Shown: positions 41,241 to 50,100 of the stretch, piece after piece
Numbering within the stretch: position 1 is the stretch's first letter
Layout of the letters: each line of letters begins with the position of its first letter
Assembly: GCA_001462345.1 (NCBI GenBank)
Contig: LIUM01000014.1
Coordinates: forward strand, 1 to 51,812
Length of the DNA stretch: 51,812 bases
From: Fibrobacteria bacterium AD312
GTDB lineage: Bacteria > Fibrobacterota > Fibrobacteria > Fibrobacterales > Fibrobacteraceae
Reading direction: 5' to 3'
Notes under the pieces: model-generated
Seen by the model: the letters and a program-made list of their open reading frames with translations, nothing else
Told to the model about the DNA's origin: nothing
Databases searched by the model: none
Program-made: the position numbers and the translations under genes

Positions 41241-42695
41241 ATGGATATTAAAACCAGAATTTCGGAATTACTCCGTTTATTGTCAAAAGACCTATTTGAC
41301 CGAGAAGCTATTTTTGAAACCACCTTCTTATCCCTTTTTACAGAACAACCCGTATATATTTATGGTCGCTCTGGCTCTGGGAAAAACATTATTGCAAGAC
41401 GAGCCATTCAAATGTTTCGAGACATCAATGTTTTAAGTTTTGCAAAAAGATACCAAGAAATCCCCAAAAATTTAGAAAACTATCAAATTGTTTTTTTTCA
41501 AGGCTTTGATAGCAAAAATCCTTTGTGTCATAATTTTGTGAACATCATCATTCAAGAGAAAGCTGCTCGTTCTTTAATCATGACTAGTAAAGAACGTCCT
41601 GAAGCATCTCTTACCGACGCAGGAATTGCAGATCAGGTATTATTTATTCTCACATTACCAGAAACCTTTTCTGTAGAATCTCTTCAAAAACTACTTAAAG
41701 AAAACGTCAACATCAATAATAATATTATTGTTCCTGCTGACCTTCAGATTACTAAAGAAGAACAAATAGAATGGTTAAATAAAATTCAAAAAGTGGAGCT
41801 TTCTGACGACTCTTTGAAAATGATTGCTCAAATTGCTGGATGTTGCAACGAGAATCAGATTTATGTTTCTATTCAAAAATGGATTGCCTTTTCTTTAATC
41901 ATCAAAGCAATCGCCTTTTTTAATGGAAGGGATCAAACAAACATTACAGACACCTTCTTTTTAGGTACGCCCATTTGGATTCGAAAAGTACAAAACGAAT
42001 CTATTACTTCTTGTTTTAAAAATAGTCTTTCCGTTTGGCTACATAATAAAATCCCCTTGTTAGCCAACTTAGATGATTCTCTAGTTGAATTACAGCAAGA
42101 AGTGGAACATGCTATTCATGCCAATGGCGATGTTTACGAAACTATTTTATTTAATAATATTGAGTGCATTCAATATACAATTACAATCGCTGGCGAATCG
42201 ATTCCGCTATATGCACCAGCAAGCTTTATTGGCACCAATCAAGAATTCAATCCCTACAATGAACTTAAACAAAAAGAAAAACGTGTGATATGTAATTTTA
42301 TGGGAGATAATGTTTGTCGAATCTCTATTGATTCTTCCGCAAAAAAAACGGGCCTTAGAGCTTCCACTAATGCTTCTGCAGGGAAAACATTTGAACCCTT
42401 TGCCAAATTACCAGCAAGAGTTCTTCGAATAAACGATGAAGAAAAAATCAAAAAGAATAAGGTACAACTTGAAGAATTAAAACAAAAACTTATTTCCACT
42501 GTAGAAAAAAATGCAAGTGCAATGATTGAATTTAAGGAACTCTATAAAGACGTGAAAACCAATAAAAACAATCTCTTCTTAAATAAAGATTATTTTATTT
42601 TTCTTCAAGAAGCAATTCAAAAACAATTCACAAAAATTAGTGAACAGATTCAAGTTTTGAAATCATTGCAAGAAGCCTTACAAAAAAAGCAATAA
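41241..42695 (+). CDS. RavA-like AAA+ protein with degenerate ATPase motifs
   Basis: A 484-residue protein that follows the RavA plan: MoxR-type AAA+ domain (about 1-175), then DLQITKEEQIEWLNKIQKVE and a helical lid (WIAFSLIIKAIAFFNGRDQT), a beta-rich triple-helical/LARA-like middle part, and a C-terminal coiled coil (about 395-484). Walker A reads GRSGSGKN (42-49), with Asn replacing Ser/Thr, and the Walker B position reads IVFFQGFD, without the Asp-Glu pair. ATP hydrolysis may be lost. No VWA partner (ViaA) is adjacent. A strong GAGGAG precedes the start. Confidence 0.8.
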   Translation: MDIKTRISELLRLLSKDLFDREAIFETTFLSLFTEQPVYIYGRSGSGKNIIARRAIQMFRDINVLSFAKRYQEIPKNLENYQIVFFQGFDSKNPLCHNFVNIIIQEKAARSLIMTSKERPEASLTDAGIADQVLFILTLPETFSVESLQKLLKENVNINNNIIVPADLQITKEEQIEWLNKIQKVELSDDSLKMIAQIAGCCNENQIYVSIQKWIAFSLIIKAIAFFNGRDQTNITDTFFLGTPIWIRKVQNESITSCFKNSLSVWLHNKIPLLANLDDSLVELQQEVEHAIHANGDVYETILFNNIECIQYTITIAGESIPLYAPASFIGTNQEFNPYNELKQKEKRVICNFMGDNVCRISIDSSAKKTGLRASTNASAGKTFEPFAKLPARVLRINDEEKIKKNKVQLEELKQKLISTVEKNASAMIEFKELYKDVKTNKNNLFLNKDYFIFLQEAIQKQFTKISEQIQVLKSLQEALQKKQ

Positions 42696-42781
42696 TTTGT
42701 TTTTCAAATAGGCTATAAATATATCGTCATCGTTCGTGAGCTTTAAGAACCTGTATATACAGAATAAAATTCAAAGTGTAA

Positions 42782-43579
42782 TCACGAATCCATTTTTAGA
42801 GAAGTTTTTTCTTCATTCGAATTTAATAAAATCTTTTTAGGCTTTTTACGCATAAAAAGAAGCTGCGCCATTAACACATAAAAAATAGCTAAAGCTACTG
42901 TTCGCACTAAAACAATAACGGCACCTAGAGACAAAGTTAAAAAAAGACTTACCGAAGTTATTTCATCAAACATCGTTTTTATCTCTGAAGCCATTGATTC
43001 ATAATCAAAAAAAGATAAGCCTAAAAATTCCCATATAAAATCAGGCGTGATGTTTTCTGTGAGAGAAAAAAAGACACGAAAGCCGCTGTAATCAAAAACC
43101 TGAGCGAATACAAAAGCAAAGCCTATCCATAAAAAAACTGTTTTTCGTTCTGACTTGGCTTGAATCAATAAATAGATACCAATGCTTATGTTTAATAAAA
43201 TTCCTATACTAAAACAGGCAAGCCAAAATGTATAAGCCGCTTCAGAGATTGGTTCTATTGAAAAAAATATCGTAGCGATGGTTAAAAAGGCAAATAAAAT
43301 AAAATTCGATTGGACTAGGAAATTAAATGTTTTTAAGGTGTGATTTTTAAAAGAAATTCTTAAAAGCAGCGCTTTCAACAAAAAAAGATTACCCGCAAAT
43401 AATACCAAAAAGAAAAATGCATACAACAAATCAAATGCTGTATAAAAAAAAGAAAAAAGGTCTAATCCTATTTCTAAACGAACAATAAACAACCCAACAA
43501 AAATAAAGGTTAAAAAAGGCATCACCAATGTGGAGATTAAACCTAAAAATAATGGCATCTTATAATTTGAAGGGGTCAT
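42782..43579 (-). CDS. Multi-pass membrane protein of unknown function
   Basis: A 265-residue protein with about six TM segments (for example LFLGLISTLVMPFLTFIFVG, FDLLYAFFFLVLFAGNLF, FNFLVQSNFILFAFLTIATI, GILLNISIGIYLLI, LFLTLSLGAVIVLVRTVALA) and a basic C-terminal tail. The fold is not recognised. It overlaps the GroES-like gene upstream by 4 bases, which suggests a functional link. The DUF2975 family has a similar shape, but I cannot claim membership. Confidence 0.75.
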   Translation of the reverse strand: MTPSNYKMPLFLGLISTLVMPFLTFIFVGLFIVRLEIGLDLFSFFYTAFDLLYAFFFLVLFAGNLFLLKALLLRISFKNHTLKTFNFLVQSNFILFAFLTIATIFFSIEPISEAAYTFWLACFSIGILLNISIGIYLLIQAKSERKTVFLWIGFAFVFAQVFDYSGFRVFFSLTENITPDFIWEFLGLSFFDYESMASEIKTMFDEITSVSLFLTLSLGAVIVLVRTVALAIFYVLMAQLLFMRKKPKKILLNSNEEKTSLKMDS

Positions 43580-43950
43580 TCTATACCTAAATCAGTGAGA
43601 TCATCTCGAAAAACTAGTAAAATGGCATTTTGATTCACCACCACGAATTTTTCATTGTTTATCTCTAGTTCTAGTTCATTATTATGTAAATAAAGTGCTT
43701 GATCACCTTCTTTTACTTGCAAAGGCAAATAATTTACTGTGTCTGATTTTTCGTGTAAAAATGAATCAGAGTCTGGATTTGAAGGCAAAGGATACCCAGG
43801 GCCTACTTTTATCACAACTCCTGTGTGTACAGCATCTTTTTCTTTTACACTTGGAGGCAAATATAGGCCACTTCCTGTTTTATTCGTTGTTGCCATAGGC
43901 TTTAAAAGAATACGATCACCAATCATCACTAAATTTTTAATACTTTCCAT
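43576..43950 (-). CDS. Divergent GroES-like co-chaperonin
   Basis: A 124-residue protein with the GroES fold pattern: VMIGDRILLKPMATTNKTGSG-LYLPPSVKEKDAVHTG-VVIKVGPG, then strands and a final NAILLVFRDD. It is longer than canonical GroES (about 97) because of an insert PLPSNPDSDSFLHEKSDT in the roof region, and the C-terminus is extended. Canonical GroES/GroEL genes are presumably elsewhere. Second of two ATGs (43950) is used since AGGAC is better spaced. Coupled to the membrane protein gene. Confidence 0.85.
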   Translation of the reverse strand: MESIKNLVMIGDRILLKPMATTNKTGSGLYLPPSVKEKDAVHTGVVIKVGPGYPLPSNPDSDSFLHEKSDTVNYLPLQVKEGDQALYLHNNELELEINNEKFVVVNQNAILLVFRDDLTDLGIE

Positions 43951-44015
43951 CATGTCCTAAAATTAGTATTTAAATACTAAATAAACCTTTTAGTTTTTTT
44001 GCTTATATTAATATT

Positions 44016-44936
44016 GTGTTTTTTATTCGTTCAGCCATCATTCTTATCCTTGTTATAGGAGCCCTCTTTTTGTTTTCTGCAAAAGGACGAGCCGTTTTTA
44101 GGCTTTTTAAGAATTTTTTTCATGAAAAACCAGCCTACATTAGCATTCCTATTTTAATTTTTATTCTATTAACGACTTTGTTCTTTTTTGATCCTAAGCC
44201 CACTTTAAATTCAGACTTTGATCTAAAAAGACAAAGTCAAATTCAAGATTCTCTTATTCTTGATTTTACTGAACACACTATTCTGAATCTGGCCGAAAAG
44301 ATCCACATGGAAGTAGACTCTCAACTTAATCTAAGCTTGATGAGGCCAGAACTTATTTACGTCCTTCCTACCTCATTAAACACATTTAATAATATTACCC
44401 GTAAAAAGGAAATGCCCCTCTTATATCGAATAGATAGTTCCTCTTTTTCATTAAAAGCGGAGGGATTTGGCACGTTTAAGAATAGAGGTTATCGAATCAA
44501 AAAGGCTCTTCAAAAGAAACTTGGCAACGATTATATCGTTTCTTTTTTTGTTCCAAATGAAATCAAAGTACAATACAAAGGCTACCCTTGGAATATGGAA
44601 CTAAAATTATCTGTTCCTCTTCTAAAAATAGCCCTAGAAGAAGAAATAGATCCAGCTCTATTAATGTCTTTAACCAAAAATCACGAAGGATTTATTTCTC
44701 TTCAACAAACACCTGATTTAAATCGTTTTAGAAACTTGGCGAAAAAATTAAAAAGTCGATTAGAGGAGCATTCTTCTATGGAAGACGCTCTGGCTTCTAT
44801 TTACTTTAATTCAACGTCTCCAAAGGATTTACCCTTAAAATGGTGGAAACAGCCTCTTGCTCGAAACTGGGTTCATCAGGTCTTTATTGATGCGCAAATC
44901 TATCGAGACTACGGTTTTACGTTAGAAGACCCTTAA
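44016..44936 (+). CDS. Membrane-anchored protein with weak lytic-transglycosylase-like part
   Basis: A 306-residue protein beginning with GTG at 44016, with two N-terminal TM helices (about 2-22 and 44-64) and a large domain outside the cytoplasm. Residues about 208-228 (IALEEEIDPALLMSLTKNHEGF) resemble the helix carrying the catalytic Glu of SLT-type lytic transglycosylases (..GIDPALLLALIRQESGF), but later SLT motifs are not visible. It may be a remote or inactive peptidoglycan-binding homologue. Divergent from the GroES-like gene. Confidence 0.6.
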   Translation: MFFIRSAIILILVIGALFLFSAKGRAVFRLFKNFFHEKPAYISIPILIFILLTTLFFFDPKPTLNSDFDLKRQSQIQDSLILDFTEHTILNLAEKIHMEVDSQLNLSLMRPELIYVLPTSLNTFNNITRKKEMPLLYRIDSSSFSLKAEGFGTFKNRGYRIKKALQKKLGNDYIVSFFVPNEIKVQYKGYPWNMELKLSVPLLKIALEEEIDPALLMSLTKNHEGFISLQQTPDLNRFRNLAKKLKSRLEEHSSMEDALASIYFNSTSPKDLPLKWWKQPLARNWVHQVFIDAQIYRDYGFTLEDP

Positions 44937-45069
44937 ATTGTCTTTTTTTGACCGTTTTAAAACATTTTTTTCTTTAATTTGCTTTAAATCGTATTTTTTT
45001 TTACATTTTCTAACAAGTTATCATAAAGAAAAGCAATCGCTGGGAAAAAAACCTCAGCAAGGAGAAAAA

Positions 45070-45207
45070 ATGATAAATAACCAAAGTCGCCTTGTGCGAA
45101 GAAACAGGCAGTATGAGCCTGAAAATACCTGGAATCGAGACTTCACTTATGCAAATAAGCAAAAAATAAAAGGAAGTAACGAACCATGGTGGTACGACGA
45201 AAAGTAA
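45070..45207 (+). CDS. Small basic protein (45 aa) of unknown function
   Basis: An ATG at 45070 with a strong AAGGAG upstream opens a 45-codon frame for a basic, aromatic protein (RLVRRNRQYEPENTW...KGSNEPWWYDEK). The frame stays open back to 44938, but the upstream part has no ribosome binding site and is T-rich. A terminator follows at 45226. The composition (Arg/Lys, Trp, no Cys) suggests RNA or ribosome binding; the next gene is an ABC-F ribosome-associated ATPase. Not in any family I recognise. Confidence 0.6.
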   Translation: MINNQSRLVRRNRQYEPENTWNRDFTYANKQKIKGSNEPWWYDEK

Positions 45208-45225
45208 TTAGAGTTAGTATCTGAC

Positions 45226-45255
45226 AAAGCCTCGGCAAAATTTGCTGGGGCTTTT
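45226..45255 (+). terminator. Rho-independent terminator after the 45-residue gene
   Basis: AAAGCC-C-GGCAAA pairs with TTTGCTGGGGCTTTT over a short loop and ends in TTTT; it lies 18 bases after the stop of the small gene and before the ABC-F gene. Confidence 0.75.
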
Positions 45256-45293
45256 GAATTTTAAAATCTCGAATATAAAACTATATTTGCGTC

Positions 45294-47141
45294 GTGATTC
45301 AAATTCAAAACATATCAAAAGATTTCGGTTCTCAGACTCTATTTAAAGAAGCTGGTTTTTTAGTTGCTCCTCTCGAACGCGTTGGCGTTATTGGGCGCAA
45401 TGGTTCAGGGAAGTCCACTCTATTTAAAATTATTCTCGGTGAAGAAGACTTAGATGGCGGCAGCATTTGCATTCCCAAAAATTATACCTTTGGACATTTA
45501 TCGCAGCATATTCACTTTACATATCCTACGGTTCGCGAAGAAGCTTGTTCGGTTCTTCAAGAAAATGAAGAAGGCTGGCTCGAAACCCATAAAGTGGAGG
45601 CAATCCTTTTCGGGCTAGGCTTTGATGAAGAAAGCATGGATAAAAGTCCATCTCTCCTTTCTGGTGGATTTCAAATTCGATTAAATCTCGCTAAGGTTCT
45701 TGCCTCTGAACCTAAAATGCTTTTACTAGATGAACCTACTAACTATCTTGATGTTGTTTCTACGCGCTGGCTTTCGCGCTTTCTAAAGCAATGGAAAGGA
45801 GAGCTTCTATTAATTACTCATGATCGCCATTTTATGGATTCTGTTTGTACTCATACTGTAGGAATCCACCGGCAGAAGATGCGTAAAATTCAAGGCACTG
45901 TACAAAAATTAAAAGATACCATTGCTGAAGAAGAAGAAGTTTTTATACGCACCCAAGAAAACGAAGCTAAAAAAAGAGAACAATTAGAAAAAGTGATTGA
46001 TAAGTTTCGCTTTAAGGCAAGTAAAGCAGCCATGGTGCAATCGAAACTTAAAACAGTGGCAAAACTTGGGCCAATAGAACGCTTATCTCACGAAAGGAAT
46101 TTAGACTTTTCCTTCACTGAAGCTCCTTTTCCTGGCAAAAGAATGCTTCAAATTAAAAATCTTTCCTTTGCTTATCCAAACGGGCCTCAATTAATAGAAG
46201 ATCTTTCTATCGAAATTTTCAAAGGGGATCGTATTGGAATTATTGGCCCTAACGGCAGAGGAAAAACGACTTTACTCAATTTGATTGCAAATGAATTAAA
46301 AACATGCAACGGACAAATTGAATATAATCCTAACATAAAAATCAATTATTTTGGACAAACAAATATCAACCGCTTGAATTTAGAAAATACTGTTGAAGAA
46401 GAAATTCAAACAGCGGTTCCAGACTCTTCTCGTGGCAGAGCTCGTAGTCTTGCAGGGCTAATGATGTTTTCAGGGGATACGGCGTTAAAGAAAGTACGCG
46501 TGCTTTCAGGTGGCGAACGTAGTCGCGTTCTTTTAGGTAAAATACTTGCAACCTCATGCAATCTTTTGCTTCTTGACGAACCCACAAACCATTTGGATAT
46601 GGAGTCTATTGAAAGTTTAATCGATGCTCTTGAAGACTATGAAGGCACTGCCATGGTAGTCACTCATGATGAAGAATTACTTCATGCTTTTGCTAATAGA
46701 CTCATTGTTTTTGATCAAGGGATATGCTTTTCATTTGAAGGTTCTTATCAAGACTTCTTAGAAACCATTGGCTGGAAATCAGAAAAGAAAGAAGCCATGA
46801 CTTCTTTACCTCTGGCTCAGACAGAAAAAAAAGAAACGGTTGTTCCTAATAAAGAAAACAGAAAGGCTCGTGCAGATTATATTGCTGAACGATCTCGTTT
46901 ATTAAAGCCTCTAGAAAAAGAACTCTCCCGTATAGAAGAAGCGATAAAAAGGCAAGAAACTCACGCCGCCGAGCTTGAAGAAAAACTGGTATTAGCTTCG
47001 GAACAAAATAATGGAGAGCTTATCACTTCTCTAGCCAAAGACCTTGACGAGAATAAAAAACAAACAGATCATCTCTATGATTCTTGGGAAATCGCCTCAG
47101 CGAATCACCAAGAGGTATCTGCTAAATACCCCTTGGATTAA
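45294..47141 (+). CDS. ABC-F family ATPase (Uup/YdiF-like)
   Basis: A 615-residue soluble protein with two ABC ATPase domains: Walker A GRNGSGKST and signature LSGGFQIRL in the first, GPNGRGKTT and LSGGERSRV in the second, both with DEPTN(Y/H)LD Walker B. The linker between them is long, charged and helical (about 190-280), as in translation factors, and a C-terminal coiled-coil (about 520-610) resembles Uup/YdiF. No TM parts, so it acts on the ribosome, not in transport. The start is GTG 45294. It follows the terminator of the small gene and is convergent with the fibro-slime gene. Confidence 0.93.
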   Translation: MIQIQNISKDFGSQTLFKEAGFLVAPLERVGVIGRNGSGKSTLFKIILGEEDLDGGSICIPKNYTFGHLSQHIHFTYPTVREEACSVLQENEEGWLETHKVEAILFGLGFDEESMDKSPSLLSGGFQIRLNLAKVLASEPKMLLLDEPTNYLDVVSTRWLSRFLKQWKGELLLITHDRHFMDSVCTHTVGIHRQKMRKIQGTVQKLKDTIAEEEEVFIRTQENEAKKREQLEKVIDKFRFKASKAAMVQSKLKTVAKLGPIERLSHERNLDFSFTEAPFPGKRMLQIKNLSFAYPNGPQLIEDLSIEIFKGDRIGIIGPNGRGKTTLLNLIANELKTCNGQIEYNPNIKINYFGQTNINRLNLENTVEEEIQTAVPDSSRGRARSLAGLMMFSGDTALKKVRVLSGGERSRVLLGKILATSCNLLLLDEPTNHLDMESIESLIDALEDYEGTAMVVTHDEELLHAFANRLIVFDQGICFSFEGSYQDFLETIGWKSEKKEAMTSLPLAQTEKKETVVPNKENRKARADYIAERSRLLKPLEKELSRIEEAIKRQETHAAELEEKLVLASEQNNGELITSLAKDLDENKKQTDHLYDSWEIASANHQEVSAKYPLD

Positions 47142-47145
47142 AGAA

Positions 47146-50100
47146 TTATTTATTTCGTTTTATTCCAAAAGAAGACGTTTCGTCTTTTTTATCAACAAGG
47201 TGTTCGCCAGCTTGTATTTTAAACTTTAACCGAGAAATGTAAGCTCCTGTTCCTGCCTTTCGGCCTTTCTCACTTCTCATATTCCAGCCTAAATAAATAT
47301 TCCCTGGATTTTTAGAACAATCTCCATTAAACACATCATCAGTACAACTAATCTTGTCTTTAGAGGAATTAATATATTGACCTAGATTAGTGAAGTAGAA
47401 TATCTCATATTCTATAAAGATTTCGCTTTTTAATACATCAGGATATGTTAACAGTAATTCATTCAAATCATATCGAATTAAATGACCTGGAAGCCCCATC
47501 TCTTTTTCGGCGTTCTTAAACGTTTCTGTTAAAGGGAATGCTTTTACCACTACAGGATCTAAAGAATCCGTATTTCTTGTTTCTGAATCCACAATAATCA
47601 ATTCAGTTGCATCTACCGTTGTAAACTGTTCTCCAATAATCCGTACATAAGGATTATTAATATGAGGATAGTTTTGGCTTAGATCACGAGCGACACCAGG
47701 GGCAAATCGCACGCTATCTCCCACAATTGGAAGTACTGAATTTTCATTTGCTATAAAAATAAGATCATAACGTTTGCCATTTGAATTTCTTGTTTGACTT
47801 CTTATTTCTAAAGAACCAGATACTTCAACACCCTCTCGCCAGACCTTAAATTCTAAAATACTATCCATTGAAATACTTGTCGTGTCAAGAGATTCACTAA
47901 ACGTCAAAGACAATTGACTTAAATTTTCTGCTTTTGGAGTAATAAACGCATTAGTAATAATTGGACCGATTCTGTCAGAAATCACTCCTGTGACTCGCAT
48001 TTTTTGCACGATACCAGAATCAATTCCTTCATTAGGTGTATATGTAAACTGCGTTTTAGAACTCCCTTTATATATTTCCTTTTCTAATCCAGTAAAAACA
48101 ATATCTATTAAAGAATCTGCTTTTATAATAATTGAAGAATCTTGAATCTTACTTATCAAATCGTCTGCTTCAATATTATGCCAAACAGAATCGCCGAAAA
48201 ACCATGATAAAGAATCTGGAATATCATCATTTATTAAAGGCGTACTATAAGTAAGAATCAAACTATCAGGAACGCCATCTCCATTTCGATCATGCATTTC
48301 AGCATCCTTTGGATAAGGAACTGGAGGCTCTTCCATATTAATTGGAATGGTTAAAGCATTATCTACTGAAGCTCCAGAAATTTTTACAGAACCATTGACT
48401 ATTGTCTTTAAACCCATTACATAGAACGTGGCATAACCTGTCGAATCCATCTCTATAGAAGAAACAGGGAAATCATTTTCATTCAAAAATGAAATCGAAT
48501 CCAATGATTCTAAGTTTATTTTAGAGAAACAATCCGTACAAACAATGGAGTCCATATAGAGCACCACTATCCTGACTTTATATGGAACAAAAGCCATATT
48601 GCCAACAATCACATCGTTAGAATCCAATTTGTTGCCTAGAGAATCGACAAAAGCAATGGAAGGCAATGGATAAGCAGGTACAGTAAAATACACTTCAGAG
48701 GATTGAGATAAATCAGAAGCTAAATAAAAACGTAAAATATAAGTTCCTGGCTGTAACGCTCTTTTCATCACAATCGCATTTGTGTCAATAACAAAACCAG
48801 CCATGTTTTCATTTACTACTATTCCACCATAACTTAAGCCTGGATTCAAAACAACACCTTCAGGATCCAATGAATTGCCATACAACAAGAAAACAGATTG
48901 AGCCTCTGTAGTATCAATTTTTGTGACACTAGAAATATCACAACTAATCGATTCATCCATTAATAATTGCAAAATCGAAAATTCAATCGTTCCATTCGCT
49001 GTAGGTACTTGTACAGGGTAATACGTCTTCTGTGTTTGCAAATTAATTGAAGTACGCATTTTAAAATTCGAGCCAGTCGCATTCCGTTCAGAGAAGAAGA
49101 TATGGAAAGGATACGTTTCTCCTTCAGTGAGCCCAAGCGTATCTAAATTGACAGCCCCTTCCACAGGAGAGTGACAACCACCAATATCAACCACTAGCTT
49201 GTTATCAATAAATACCCATACATCATCATCTCCACGAAATTCAAAATACTGCCCTCGAATGTATTGGAATTGAGCTGAAATTTTCATGGAGAAACTATAA
49301 TTATGTTTAGTACCTGAAACATCCCAATCAAATTTTGGATTTAGTATAGTTTTTGCAGAATCTAGATATTGAAAATTATCTAATGGGAAAAATCCGCCTT
49401 CTGGACTAGATTCAGAAATGTCCGCTAACCAAAAACCCTCTGCATCTAAACTTAGATCTATATCTCGACAAGTGGCATTCGTATATTCCTTACCAGTAGC
49501 ATCTGTTGCTAAAGGAACAGGTATAAACCATTTATCAATTTCTCTACCAGCAGAACATGATTGCCAAGGAAACACTAAAGAATCCACACGCATAGGTAAT
49601 CCTGAACTACTCAATGTATCTTGAACCATACCAAGAACAACACCTGTACAGGTACTATAAGTCTCTGTTCCTATAGTTACAGTAGTATAAGCATTACCTT
49701 CATAGATACGACCGAAATCAATATCAACACTATCTGGATTAGCTTCACCAGCCCAATCTAATAACATGGCAGAAATTTTTAAAGTAGGACAAATTCCTAG
49801 ACGATTGGGGTACATGAAATCTAGACGAGGACCACTATTTGAAACTGGATACGGATAAGCCCAAACAGTATCAAAGATTGAGATTAATGTATCAAGAACA
49901 ATTGGAGTGATAGAATTAGTCCCTTCATTTCCATACAATTCCATCCCAAAAGTTTGCTTAAATAAAACGTCCCAAGAATCCGTGTGCTTATAATAAGTCC
50001 CTTGATACCAGCCACAAGTATCCTTCGATATAGGCCCCATTTTAACGGTATCTCCGCCAACTAACATAGATGGAGACATATTATCCCATGGACTCATTAG

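Noticed and set aside
42751-42762. Palindrome CTGTATATACAG, like a LexA box
   Set aside because: It lies between two convergent genes, not at a promoter, and is shorter than the usual LexA spacing.
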